Shown: positions 9,690 to 17,611 of the stretch, one piece after another
How the letters are laid out: each line of letters begins with the position of its first letter
Numbering within the stretch: position 1 is the first letter of the stretch
From: Corynebacterium sp.
GTDB taxonomy: Bacteria > Actinomycetota > Actinomycetes > Mycobacteriales > Mycobacteriaceae
Reading direction: 5' to 3'
Assembly: GCF_030538285.1 (NCBI RefSeq)
Contig: NZ_JAUNUG010000008.1
Coordinates: 1-64,000, forward strand
Length of the DNA: 64,000 bases
Program-made: the position numbers and the translations under genes
Notes under the pieces: generated by a model
Told to the model about the DNA's origin: nothing
Databases searched by the model: none
Seen by the model: the letters and a program-made list of their open reading frames with translations, nothing else

Positions 9690-11330
9690 ATGGACGGACG
9701 CACCGTGATCTATCAGATCTACCCCAGGTCGTTCCAGGACTCGACGGGCGACGGCATCGGCGACATCCGCGGCATCATCAGCCGCATCCCTTATCTCGCC
9801 GAGCTCGGCCCCGACATGGTCTGGTTCAGCCCCTTCTTCGTCTCCCCACAACGTGACAACGGCTATGACGTCGCCGACTACCGCGCCATCGACCCGACCA
9901 TGGGCACGATGGACGATGTAGAGGAGATGATCGCCGGGCTCGCCGAGCACGATATCGGCGTGATGTTCGACATGGTCTTCAATCACACCTCCACCGAACA
10001 CGAATGGTTCCAGCGCGCCCTGGCTGGCGATAGAAAATACCGCGACTACTACATCATCCGCCCCTCCGCCCCGGACGGCGGTCCACCCACCAACTGGGAA
10101 TCGAAGTTCGGTGGCAGCGCCTGGGCCCCCTTCGGCGACACGGGGCAGTGGTACCTCCATCTCTTCGATGTCACCCAGGCCGATCTCAACTGGCGCAATC
10201 CCGCGGTGCGCCGGGAGATGGCGGACATCGTCAATTTCTGGTTGGACAAGGGGGTCAAGGGTTTCCGCTTCGACGTGATCAACCTGATCGGCAAGAAGGA
10301 GGAGCTGCTCAGTTCGGCGGAGGGGGTCGATCCGCGCGTGATGTACACCGACGGCGAGGATGTTCACCCCTACCTGCAGGAACTGCGCCGCGAGTCCTTC
10401 GGCCGGGTGCCCGACACCGTCACCGTCGGCGAGATGTCCTCGACGAGTATCGAGCGCTGCGTCGCCTACTCCAACCCGGCTAACGGTGAGCTGGACATGG
10501 TGTTCAACTTCCACCATCTCAAGGTCGATTACCCCGCCGCCGGGCAGAAATGGGCACTGAAGCCCTACGATTCCGCGGACCTGAAGCGGGTGCTCAACGA
10601 ATGGGCGGAAGGTATGCAGGCGGGCGGGGGCTGGAACGCGTTGTTTCTGTCCAACCACGACCAGCCGCGCGCCGTCGGTCGCTTCGGGGATGCGGACACG
10701 CTGCGGGCGGAGTCGGCGATGATGCTCGCCACCCTCACCCACACCCAGCGCGGCACCCCATTCATCTACCAGGGCGAGGAGATCGGCATGACCGATCCCG
10801 AGTACACCTCCATCGACGATTACGTCGATGTCGAGGCGCACAATGCCTTTTCCTCGCTTATCGACGCCGGCCTCTCCCCCACCGAGGCCTTCGACATCGT
10901 CCATGCCCGCGCCCGCGACAACGGCCGCACCCCCGTCCAGTGGGATAACTCCCCCACGGCTGGTTTCACCACGGGTGAGCCCTGGCTCAGGCCGACGAAC
11001 CAGGACCGCATCAACGTCGCCGATGAGCTGGCGAACGGTCGCATTTTCCGCCACTACCAGCACCTTATCGAGTTGCGGCGCAGGCACCCCGCCATCGCCG
11101 AGGGCAACTACGAAGCCTGGGACCGCGAGCATCCGGCGGTGCATGCCTTCCTGCGCACTGAAGGGGATGAGCAACTGGTGGTGGTGTGCAACCTCACCGC
11201 CAACCCCCAACAACTGAATCTTCCGGACGGGTTCGAGGACGGCCCCGTGCTGAGCAACAACTACCCCGAGGTATCCCCCACTCTCCAGCCCTACCAGGCG
11301 CTGGTCATAGCTAAAGGAGCACAGTCATGA
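9690..11330 (+). CDS. treC: GH13 alpha-glucosidase, probable trehalose-6-phosphate hydrolase
   Basis: A 546-residue GH13 enzyme. The start ATG 9690 gives MDGRTVIYQIYPRSF; the upstream TTG at 9672 is less likely. The family's catalytic residues are in place: nucleophile D195 (GFRFDVIN), acid/base E248 (TVGEMSS) and D324 (SNHDQPR). It matches the oligo-1,6-glucosidase/trehalose-6-phosphate hydrolase branch. Its stop overlaps the PTS gene start (ATGA), so the two are coupled. Import plus phosphorylation by the PTS followed by hydrolysis to glucose and glucose-6-phosphate is the likely pathway. Isomaltose- or sucrose-type substrates remain possible. Confidence 0.75.
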   Translation: MDGRTVIYQIYPRSFQDSTGDGIGDIRGIISRIPYLAELGPDMVWFSPFFVSPQRDNGYDVADYRAIDPTMGTMDDVEEMIAGLAEHDIGVMFDMVFNHTSTEHEWFQRALAGDRKYRDYYIIRPSAPDGGPPTNWESKFGGSAWAPFGDTGQWYLHLFDVTQADLNWRNPAVRREMADIVNFWLDKGVKGFRFDVINLIGKKEELLSSAEGVDPRVMYTDGEDVHPYLQELRRESFGRVPDTVTVGEMSSTSIERCVAYSNPANGELDMVFNFHHLKVDYPAAGQKWALKPYDSADLKRVLNEWAEGMQAGGGWNALFLSNHDQPRAVGRFGDADTLRAESAMMLATLTHTQRGTPFIYQGEEIGMTDPEYTSIDDYVDVEAHNAFSSLIDAGLSPTEAFDIVHARARDNGRTPVQWDNSPTAGFTTGEPWLRPTNQDRINVADELANGRIFRHYQHLIELRRRHPAIAEGNYEAWDREHPAVHAFLRTEGDEQLVVVCNLTANPQQLNLPDGFEDGPVLSNNYPEVSPTLQPYQALVIAKGAQS

Positions 11331-13318
11331 CAGACACCGTGGTCGCGCCCATCGCGGGGCGGATCATCGACTTAAGCGAGATCCCTGATCCGGTCTTCGC
11401 CGGCAAATCCATGGGCGAGGGTTTCGGCATCCTCGACACCCCCGGCGGTGAGGTGGTTTCCCCCGTCACCGGCAAGGTGTCCATGGTGGCTAAGACCGGC
11501 CACGCCATCGGCATCACGGCCCCCTCGGGGCTGCAGTACCTGGTCCACCTCGGCATCGACACCGTCGAACTGGAGGGCAAACCCTTCGAGATCACAGTGA
11601 GCAAGGGCGATGAGGTCTCCGCCGGTGACAAGATCGGCACGATGGATAACTCGGCCATCGAAGAGGCCGGGAAATCCACCGCCACCGTGGTGATTGTCAC
11701 CAACACAAAAAAGAAGCTCGATAACCTCGACGTTGACTACGGCGCCGCCGAACTCGGCCAGAAAGTCGCCCGCGGCACCGCCCGGACGGCGGAGAAGAAG
11801 CAGGAAGTGGCGACGGTGAGTGACGGGGACGTCGATAAGCAACGCCCCGCGGAACTCACCGGATTCGACGCCCTGGCCTGGGACATCATCAACAACATCG
11901 GCGGGGCGGATAACGTCCGCTCCGTCACCCACTGCATCACCCGCGTGCGTTTCTACCTCAAGGACGAGGCCAAAGCCGACGACGCCGTGGTCGCGGACCT
12001 CGACGGCGTCATCGACGTGGTGAAAGCCGGCGGCCAGTACCAGGTGGTCATCGGGCCCGAGGTGGAAAACGTCTACAATGCCATCGAGGCACAGCTCGGC
12101 CCCACCGACGACGCCCCCGAAGACGTCCGCGAGAAACCCACCACCGCGGTCGGCTGGGTGAAATACGGGTTCTCCGAACTCATCGGCGTGATCACCGGCT
12201 CAATGATCCCGATCATCGGCCTGCTGGCGGCCTCGGGCATCATCAAGGGAATCCTCTCGCTGCTGCTGACGTTCGACGTCATCACCGACGACTCCAACAC
12301 CTTCCAGATCATCAACGCCATGTCGGACGCGGTGTTCTTCTTCCTGCCGATCTTCGTCGGCTTCACCGCCGCGCGACGTCTGGGCGCGGACCCCATCATC
12401 GTCTCGATTATCGGTGGCGTGCTTACCTATCCGACGCTGGTGGAGATGTCCAACAGCGGAGCCGACGCCAACATCCTCGGCATGCCGCTCAACTCCGACT
12501 TCTTCGGTATCCCCTTCCACATGGCCAGCTACAGCTACTCCATCTTCCCGATCATCGTCGCCGCCTGGGTGGCCTCCATCGTGGAACCGTGGCTGAAGAA
12601 GGTCATCCCCGCCATCCTGCGCATGATCTTCGTGCCGCTGCTCGAGGTCATCATCGTCTCCGTGGTGATTCTCCTGGTGCTCGGCCCGATCGTCATGTTC
12701 ATCTCCACCGGCATCGCCAGCACGATCCAGGCGCTCTATGATCTCTCCCCGACGATCTCCGGCGCGGTCATCGGTGCCTTCTACCAATCGCTGGTCATCT
12801 TCGGCCTGCACTGGGCCGTCATTCCGCTGGTGGCGCAGGACATCGCTGCCTCCGGCAACTCCTACCTCAACGCCATCATCTCCTCCACCATGGTCGCCCA
12901 GGGTGGTGCGGTGCTCGCAGTCTTCATCAAGACGAAGCTGGAGAAGATCAAGTCGCTGTCCGGCCCGGCCGCCATCTCCGCGTTCTGTGGTATTACCGAG
13001 CCCGCCATGTACGGCGTCAACCTCAAGTACGGCCGCGTGTTCATCATGGCCTCGATCGGTGGTTTCGTCGGCGGCCTGCTCACCGGCCTGTTCAACGTCA
13101 ACATGTGGGGCTTCACCGGCTCGCTCATCGGCTTCACCTCCTTCGTCAACCCGGCCGGCCTGGACTTCAGCTTCTGGGGCTTCCTGATCGCCTCCGCCGC
13201 AGCCCTGGGCACCGCCTTCGTACTCACCTGGTTCTTTGGCTTCAAGGACGCGGACGTGGAGGCCGAACGCACCGTGAAGAAGGTCCGCCTCGGCCGCCGC
13301 GACCCGGTGGCGAAGTAG
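11327..13318 (+). CDS. treB: PTS sugar transporter EIIABC, probable trehalose-specific
   Basis: A 663-residue permease with all three PTS domains fused in the order A-B-C. EIIA (about 1-125) has active-site H74 (LVHLGIDT). EIIB (about 180-265) has the phosphorylated cysteine C203 (THCITRVRF). EIIC (about 280-645) has roughly ten membrane helices. The domain order is unusual, since most family members are B-C or B-C-A; the N-terminal EIIA makes it independent of a separate IIA-Glc. The ribosome binding site AAAGGAG is strong. Coupling to the GH13 gene supports trehalose, but a related glucoside cannot be excluded. Confidence 0.78.
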   Translation: MTDTVVAPIAGRIIDLSEIPDPVFAGKSMGEGFGILDTPGGEVVSPVTGKVSMVAKTGHAIGITAPSGLQYLVHLGIDTVELEGKPFEITVSKGDEVSAGDKIGTMDNSAIEEAGKSTATVVIVTNTKKKLDNLDVDYGAAELGQKVARGTARTAEKKQEVATVSDGDVDKQRPAELTGFDALAWDIINNIGGADNVRSVTHCITRVRFYLKDEAKADDAVVADLDGVIDVVKAGGQYQVVIGPEVENVYNAIEAQLGPTDDAPEDVREKPTTAVGWVKYGFSELIGVITGSMIPIIGLLAASGIIKGILSLLLTFDVITDDSNTFQIINAMSDAVFFFLPIFVGFTAARRLGADPIIVSIIGGVLTYPTLVEMSNSGADANILGMPLNSDFFGIPFHMASYSYSIFPIIVAAWVASIVEPWLKKVIPAILRMIFVPLLEVIIVSVVILLVLGPIVMFISTGIASTIQALYDLSPTISGAVIGAFYQSLVIFGLHWAVIPLVAQDIAASGNSYLNAIISSTMVAQGGAVLAVFIKTKLEKIKSLSGPAAISAFCGITEPAMYGVNLKYGRVFIMASIGGFVGGLLTGLFNVNMWGFTGSLIGFTSFVNPAGLDFSFWGFLIASAAALGTAFVLTWFFGFKDADVEAERTVKKVRLGRRDPVAK

Positions 13319-13324
13319 CCGGGC

Positions 13325-13406
13325 TGTCCATTTGCACCTGACGCAAGCGCCGCATTGCCCCAGGAAGAGCCCAAAACAGGCGATTAACGTCAGGTCCAAA
13401 TGGACA
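13325..13406. repeat. 82-bp intergenic inverted-repeat element
   Basis: TGTCCATTTGCACCTGACG (13325-13343) is the reverse complement, with one mismatch, of the segment at 13388-13406. The element lies between the convergent ends of treB and rplA. It has the same 82-bp length and a CTGACGTTA core in common with the elements at 16928, 17044 and 54544, although its outer arms differ. It may double as a terminator for treB. Confidence 0.6.
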
Positions 13407-13432
13407 CCTGGGCGGAGCCGCCGCAGCACAAA

Positions 13433-13471
13433 CGACGCCCCGCCTGCTCGACAGGAGCAAACGGGGCGTCG
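13433..13471 (-). terminator. terminator after rplA
   Basis: CGACGCCCC (13433-13441) pairs with GGGGCGTCG (13463-13471), starting 15 bp after the rplA stop. On the minus strand it is followed by TTTGTGC, so it is a modest intrinsic terminator of the rplK-rplA unit. Confidence 0.6.
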
Positions 13472-13485
13472 AAAAGCGAAGGGGT

Positions 13486-14193
13486 TTAGGCCTCGCCGTA
13501 GTTCTTCTGAACGTGGGTGTCAACGGGGACGCCCGGGCCGTTCGTGGAAGACAGGGTGATCTTCTTCAGGTAGATGCCCTTGGCGGAGGACGGCTTGATA
13601 CGCAGCAGCTCGTCGAGCAGCGCGCCATAGTTCTCAGCCAGAGCCTTCTCGTCGAAGGAAGCCTTGCCGATAGCGGCGTGCAGGTTGGAGGCCTTGTCCA
13701 CGCGGAAGGAGATCTTGCCACCCTTGACGTCGGCGACAGCCTTAGCGACGTCGGTGGTGACGGTGCCGGTCTTCGGGTTCGGCATCAGACCACGCGGGCC
13801 CAGGACGCGGGCGACGCGACCGACCTTGGCCATCTGATCCGGGGTGGCGATAGCGACATCGAAATCGATGGTGCCGGCGTTGATCTGCTCGATCAGCTCG
13901 TCGGTGCCCACGATATCGGCGCCCGCCTGCTCAGCCTCGGTGGCCTTCTCGCCAGCGGCGAAGACGGCCACGCGGACGGTCTTACCGGTGCCGTGCGGCA
14001 GGGAGACGGTGCCGCGGACCAGCTGGTCAGCCTTACGCGGGTCAACGCCCAGGCGCATGGCGACGTCCACGGTGGCGTCGAAGTTCTTGGAGGAGGTCTC
14101 CTTGACCAGCTTCGCGGCCTCCAGCGGGGAGTACTCGCGGGACTTGTCGATCTTCTCTGCAGCAGCCTTGTATGCCTTGGAGTTCTTGCTCAT
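13486..14193 (-). CDS. rplA: 50S ribosomal protein uL1
   Basis: A 235-residue ribosomal protein forming the L1 stalk, which helps release deacylated tRNA. The start [16 protein letters not shown] and the family signature [20 protein letters not shown] (about residues 122-141) are clear. It lies 71 bp downstream of rplK in the usual rplK-rplA order. Confidence 0.98.
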   Translation of the reverse strand: MSKNSKAYKAAAEKIDKSREYSPLEAAKLVKETSSKNFDATVDVAMRLGVDPRKADQLVRGTVSLPHGTGKTVRVAVFAAGEKATEAEQAGADIVGTDELIEQINAGTIDFDVAIATPDQMAKVGRVARVLGPRGLMPNPKTGTVTTDVAKAVADVKGGKISFRVDKASNLHAAIGKASFDEKALAENYGALLDELLRIKPSSAKGIYLKKITLSSTNGPGVPVDTHVQKNYGEA

Positions 14194-14264
14194 TGATGCA
14201 ATTCCTTATCGGATTGTGTGGTCAGCGGGCCGGAGCTGGCCCTGCCACGGATTCTTTGTACGGA

Positions 14265-14699
14265 CTAGCCCTCGACGGTGATGCCCATGGAGCGGGCGGT
14301 ACCGGCGATGATCTTCGCAGCAGCGTCGATGTCGCGGGCGTTGAGGTCCTTCTGCTTGGTCTCGGCGATCTCCTTGACCTGCGCCATGGTGACCTTGCCC
14401 ACCTTCTGGGTGTGCGGGACGCCCGAGCCCTTCTGCAGACCAGCGGCCTTGAGCAGCAGCTTGGCGGCCGGCGGGGTCTTGAGGATGAAGTCGAAGCTAC
14501 GATCCTCGTAGACGGTGATCTCCACCGGGATCACGTTGCCACGCTGGGACTCGGTGGCGGCGTTGTAGGCCTTACAGAACTCCATGATGTTGACACCATG
14601 GGCACCGAGAGCCGGACCGACCGGGGGAGCCGGGTTAGCGGCGCCAGCCTCGATCTGCAGCTTGATCAGGCCAGTGACCTTCTTCTTCTTGGGAGCCAT
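14265..14699 (-). CDS. rplK: 50S ribosomal protein uL11
   Basis: A 144-residue protein of the GTPase-associated centre. The N-terminal proline-rich motif ([20 protein letters not shown]) and the C-terminal rRNA-binding part ([22 protein letters not shown]) are characteristic. It follows nusG after a 191-bp gap, which may hold a separate promoter or L1-responsive leader; no clear structure was identified there. Confidence 0.98.
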
Positions 14700-14890
14700 C
14701 GGATTACCTCGTTCCTGGGTACCGGTGGGCCGCCACGATGATGACGGCCCCCGTCCGGATGCCGGGCCCCGCTACCAGCCTCAACTGGGTCTTCGCGTAT
14801 CCCGGCCACCGGGGATGAATGCTTGAATGCGCGCATGTGTACACGCGCGAGGGTCAAGCCTACGGCACGAGGGAGGTGGTGCCCAAATCC

Positions 14891-15793
14891 TTAAGAGATC
14901 TTCTCGATCTGATCCGCGGTCAGCTCCACCGGCGTCTCACGACCGAAGATGGACACCAGCGCCTGGATCTTGCCGGTGACCGGATCGATCTCGGAGATCG
15001 TCGCGGACACGGACGCCAGCGCACCGGTGAGGATGGTGACAGCCTCGCCCACCTCGAAGTCGATGGCCACGGTCGGCTTCGCCTGCTCCTCCGGCATGGC
15101 GACGACCTTCTCACCGTCAGAGGTCACAGCCGCGGCCTCACCCTCGACGGAAGCTTCCTTCGGCATCAGGAACTTAGCGACGTCGCGGTGCTTCACCACC
15201 GTCGCATTGCCCTCATTGCCCACGAAGCTGGTGACACCCGGGGTGTCACGCACCACGGACCACGCCTTATCGTTCATCTCCATCCGGACCAGCACATAAC
15301 CCGGCAGCAGCTTGCGCTTGCCGGTCTTACGCTTGCCGTCCTTGATCTCGATGACCTGCTCGATCGGCACGACCACGTCGTAGATGTACTCCTCGACTTC
15401 CAGGGTCTGAGCACGCATATCAAGGTTGGTCTTCACCTTGTTCTCATAGCCCGAGTAGCACTGGATGATGTACCAGTCACCGGGCAGCTTCTTCAGCTCA
15501 GACACGTAGCGACGCAGGCGGCGACGGTACTCGGCCTCCGAATCCTCCTCGGTGGTATCGCCCAAGGCCGCCGCAGCAGCCGCGAGATCGTCCTTTTCCT
15601 CGGCCGACTCCTCGGTCTGCTCCTCGGCCTGTTCTTCGGGGATGTCCTCGTCGGTGCTCGGCGCGACAGCCGGCTCAGTGGCCAATGTCTCATCCACGTT
15701 AGAGGCGTCATCGCCGAGGATCTGCTCGGCGGCGCTGGTCTCCTCCGAAGGGATCTCGGTCTCGGACTCGTAGTTGGTGATCTCGTCGTTCAT
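14891..15793 (-). CDS. nusG: transcription termination/antitermination factor NusG
   Basis: A 300-residue NusG. The first roughly 95 residues are a strongly acidic, low-complexity extension (many Glu, Asp and Ala) that E. coli NusG lacks but actinobacterial NusG often has. The NGN domain starts at about residue 100 (DWYIIQCYSGYENKVKTNL) and contains LLPGYVLVRMEM. The C-terminal KOW domain includes VGEAVTILTGALASVSATI. It binds RNA polymerase and links it to ribosomes or Rho. It lies 114 bp downstream of secE. Confidence 0.97.
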   Translation of the reverse strand: MNDEITNYESETEIPSEETSAAEQILGDDASNVDETLATEPAVAPSTDEDIPEEQAEEQTEESAEEKDDLAAAAAALGDTTEEDSEAEYRRRLRRYVSELKKLPGDWYIIQCYSGYENKVKTNLDMRAQTLEVEEYIYDVVVPIEQVIEIKDGKRKTGKRKLLPGYVLVRMEMNDKAWSVVRDTPGVTSFVGNEGNATVVKHRDVAKFLMPKEASVEGEAAAVTSDGEKVVAMPEEQAKPTVAIDFEVGEAVTILTGALASVSATISEIDPVTGKIQALVSIFGRETPVELTADQIEKIS

Positions 15794-15850
15794 TCGTGTC
15801 TCCTGTGTAGGGCCTTTGGGGCCAGCTTACCGGCCACTGCCCAATGAATA

Positions 15851-15883
15851 ATCCCGCCTGACCCAGGGCGGATCCGGCGGGAT
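15851..15883 (-). terminator. possible stem-loop between secE and nusG
   Basis: ATCCCGCC (15851-15858) pairs with GGCGGGAT (15876-15883), 25 bp after the secE stop. The stem is short and U-poor, so it is more likely attenuating than fully terminating. Confidence 0.4.
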
Positions 15884-15907
15884 AAAAACTGATGGTGTTT
15901 ACTCTAC

Positions 15908-16231
15908 CTAAGGAGTAAGAACTTCCTCAACTCCCAGACCGACAACGAAGTCCACACCAGAAACCAGTGCGGTCACCACGATGAGGAAAGCGAACACGAC
16001 CAGCGTGTACACCACCATCTGGCGAGCGGTCGGCCAGATGACCTTCCTCATCTCAGAAACGACCTCAGGCACGAAAGCGGTGACGCCACCGCCCGGCTTC
16101 TCGTCTTCCGGCGCGGTCTTCGCCACACGCTTCGCCTCATAGGAGGAGCTGGTGGTCGTGCCGACACCGGTCAGCTGACGCTTGCCCGTCGGGCGGGCCA
16201 CACCGGGCCGATTGGGCTGTTGATCGGTCAC
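15908..16231 (-). CDS. secE: preprotein translocase subunit SecE
   Basis: A 107-residue protein with a variable polar N-terminus and the conserved SecE core: the amphipathic segment VSEMRKVIWPTARQM followed by one membrane helix (VYTLVVFAFLIVVTALVSGVDFVVG). It is the essential clamp of the SecYEG channel. It stands in the classic tRNA-Trp, secE, nusG, rplK, rplA arrangement. Confidence 0.97.
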   Translation of the reverse strand: MTDQQPNRPGVARPTGKRQLTGVGTTTSSSYEAKRVAKTAPEDEKPGGGVTAFVPEVVSEMRKVIWPTARQMVVYTLVVFAFLIVVTALVSGVDFVVGLGVEEVLTP

Positions 16232-16303
16232 AGCGCTCCTCGCAGATGGTCGTCACGGATAGAACTTTGATGAGCCTACCAGAGGGCCCCCTCAACAAGC
16301 AGA

Positions 16304-16341
16304 ACGGGCCGGTACCGAGGACAACCTCAGTACCGGCCCGT
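16304..16341 (-). terminator. strong hairpin after tRNA-Trp
   Basis: The arms ACGGGCCGGTAC-C-GAGG and CCTC-A-GTACCGGCCCGT form about 16 pairs with one mismatch and an ACAA loop. The hairpin starts immediately after the encoded CCA of tRNA-Trp. It probably terminates tRNA transcription and separates it from secE. Confidence 0.65.
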
Positions 16342-16346
16342 GTTGG

Positions 16347-16419
16347 CAGGGGCGACAGGACTTGAACCTGCAACCTACGGTTTTGGAGACCGTTGCTCTG
16401 CCAATTGAGCTACGCCCCT
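16347..16419 (-). tRNA. tRNA-Trp (CCA)
   Basis: The minus strand folds as a standard cloverleaf starting AGGGGCGTAGCTCAATTGG. The anticodon loop CTCCAAA carries anticodon CCA, and the T-arm is GGTTCAAGTCC. The acceptor AGGGGCG pairs with CGCCCCT. A 3' CCA is encoded at 16344-16346. Confidence 0.97.
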
Positions 16420-16499
16420 AGGTGCACTGCTTTCGCAGCACGGTTTACCCTACCAGACCGGATTTCCCTCACGGAACCTCCCGCCGGCCGGCGAACCAG

Positions 16500-16571
16500 T
16501 AGCGATGGCGAGAATTGAACTCGCGACACAGCGATTATGAGTCGCTTGCTCTACCACTGAGCTACACCGCC
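16500..16571 (-). tRNA. tRNA-Met (CAT)
   Basis: A cloverleaf starting GGCGGTGTAGCTCAGTGG, with anticodon loop CTCATAA (CAT) and T-arm GAGTTCAATTC. The acceptor stem uses G-U pairs. No CCA is encoded. The paired 1-72 end and ordinary anticodon stem suggest elongator tRNA-Met rather than initiator. A tRNA-Ile2 with modified CAT cannot be formally excluded. Confidence 0.9.
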
Positions 16572-16637
16572 AGATGGCTGCTTCACACTCTCCCAGCCAC
16601 CGACGGTGAGCCCGCGACCGAGGGAGAAAAGAAACAG

Positions 16638-16710
16638 AGCCCCCTATCAGAATCGAACTGATGACCTTTTCCTTACCATGGAAACGCTCTGCCGACTGAG
16701 CTAAGGGGGC
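16638..16710 (-). tRNA. tRNA-Thr (GGT)
   Basis: A cloverleaf starting GCCCCCTTAGCTCAGTCGG, with anticodon stem TTTCC/GGAAA, loop ATGGTAA (anticodon GGT) and T-arm CAGTTCGATTCTG. The acceptor GCCCCCT pairs with AGGGGGC. No CCA is encoded. Confidence 0.95.
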
Positions 16711-16927
16711 ACAGCCTCTAGTAGCTTTGGCCTTGATTTCTCTTGGCCGCTCCGTTGAAGCCTTGTAAAGGTTAACCCGATACGCGGTATTTACACAAAT
16801 CGGCAGGTAGGAGCCTATTTCTGGGCGTTCCATAACGGCCCATAAACACCTTTTCTAGACCCTTTAAAGTGCCCCCTTGGGAGCATGCTTGGGCGGGGTG
16901 GGGGACGTGGTGCGGGGTGCCCCGGCC

Positions 16928-17009
16928 TGCCAAACGTCAGACACCCATCCACACCTACGCCCAGAACTCCGCACCTAACCCCCAGCCCCCGTCTGACGTT
17001 ACGCAGACG
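16928..17009. repeat. 82-bp palindromic element, copy 1
   Basis: The left arm contains AACGTCAGAC (to 16942) and the right arm GTCTGACGTTACGCAGACG (16991-17009). The GTCTGACGTT arms pair perfectly. The pyrimidine-rich middle includes ACACCTACGCCCAGAACTCC. Copy 2 at 17044 has the same length and nearly the same sequence. Confidence 0.75.
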
Positions 17010-17043
17010 ACCCCCGGGCCCGAGCACACCTACCGCCCCGGTG

Positions 17044-17125
17044 TGCCAAACGTCAGACACCCACCCACGCCTACGCCCAGTACTCCGGGCCTAACCTCCA
17101 GCTCCCGTCTGACGTTACGCAGACG
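17044..17125. repeat. 82-bp palindromic element, copy 2
   Basis: It starts TGCCAAACGTCAGAC (17044-17058) and ends GTCTGACGTTACGCAGACG (17107-17125), identical at both ends to copy 1 and in the same orientation, 116 bp further on. The middle differs at only some positions. It looks like a non-coding mobile or extragenic palindromic repeat. Confidence 0.75.
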
Positions 17126-17132
17126 CGACAAG

Positions 17133-17208
17133 GTTAAGAGACACAATGTGTGTCTGAGAGCGTGTAGATCTCGCGGCTGGCCTGCGGATAGTCCGCGACA
17201 TTGAGTTG
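17133..17208. repeat. 76-bp diverged direct repeat, unit A
   Basis: It aligns without gaps to 17317-17392, at about 70% identity by eye. Shared blocks include TTAAG, GTAGATCT/GCAGATCT, CCTGCG and CATTGAGTTG. No gene or known site is recognised in it. Confidence 0.5.
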
Positions 17209-17316
17209 CACACCCCGGAACGGACTAAGTAGCAGAATGCGTGTCCGGAATTCGGGGTACGCCATGGCCAGGGCAGGAAAATGACCGTTGCATAGCTCCC
17301 CCACAGCTACTCCCGG

Positions 17317-17392
17317 CTTAAGGGACAAATTGTCTGCCTGAAACTGTGCAGATCTAGCACCTGACCTGCGCCTACCCGCTGGCATTGAGTTG
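17317..17392. repeat. 76-bp diverged direct repeat, unit B
   Basis: The second copy of the repeat at 17133, same strand and same length, offset by 184 bp. It ends 25 bp before the tRNA-Tyr terminator, so it is downstream of that tRNA rather than in its promoter. Confidence 0.5.
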
Positions 17393-17417
17393 CTACTACC
17401 CACCAACCCACCAATGA

Positions 17418-17448
17418 AAAACCCACCCGGGGGATCCGGGTGGGTTTT
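17418..17448. terminator. bidirectional terminator after tRNA-Tyr
   Basis: AAAACCCACCCGG (17418-17430) is the exact reverse complement of CCGGGTGGGTTTT (17436-17448). The T-run works in either direction. It lies three bases beyond the encoded CCA of tRNA-Tyr. Confidence 0.85.
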
Positions 17449-17454
17449 AAATGG

Positions 17455-17536
17455 TGCCAGGTAGAAGATTCGAACTTCTGAAGGCTATGCCGGCGGATTT
17501 ACAGTCCGCTCCCTTTGGCCGCTCGGGCAACCTGGC
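17455..17536 (-). tRNA. tRNA-Tyr (GTA)
   Basis: A class II tRNA with a long variable arm. It starts GCCAGGTTGCCCGAGCGG, has anticodon loop CTGTAAA (GTA), a variable arm around CGGCATAGCC, and T-arm AAGTTCGAATCTT. The acceptor closes with ACCTGGC. CCA is encoded at 17452-17454. Confidence 0.96.
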
Positions 17537-17611
17537 AAGCACCGTGGTGCGCTACACACTTTACTATGACGTACCGATCAACTAGCAAATCGGCTGGTCA
17601 CAGCATAGAAA

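Larger units (their letters stand above)
16711..17417. other. gene-free stretch between tRNA-Thr and tRNA-Tyr
   Basis: About 700 bp with no credible coding region. It holds two 82-bp palindromic elements (16928 and 17044) and a diverged 76-bp direct repeat (17133 and 17317). The part from 16711 to 16860 is AT-richer and probably contains the promoter of the tRNA-Thr/Met/Trp group. Open frames here are short, overlap the repeats and resemble nothing recognisable. Confidence 0.6.

Noticed and set aside
9591..11213. 540-codon minus-strand open frame opposite treC
   Set aside because: It is antisense to a GH13 enzyme with all catalytic residues. The shadow composition is Gly/Val/His/Asp rich.
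17134..17406. 90-codon minus-strand frame in the tRNA spacer
   Set aside because: It coincides with the 76-bp direct repeats and has no ribosome binding site or recognisable motif. It is more likely non-coding.
16711..17417. CRISPR array or integrated element at the tRNA cluster
   Set aside because: The repeats are two palindromic units and one diverged pair without regular short repeats and spacers. No integrase gene or tRNA 3'-end duplication is visible.
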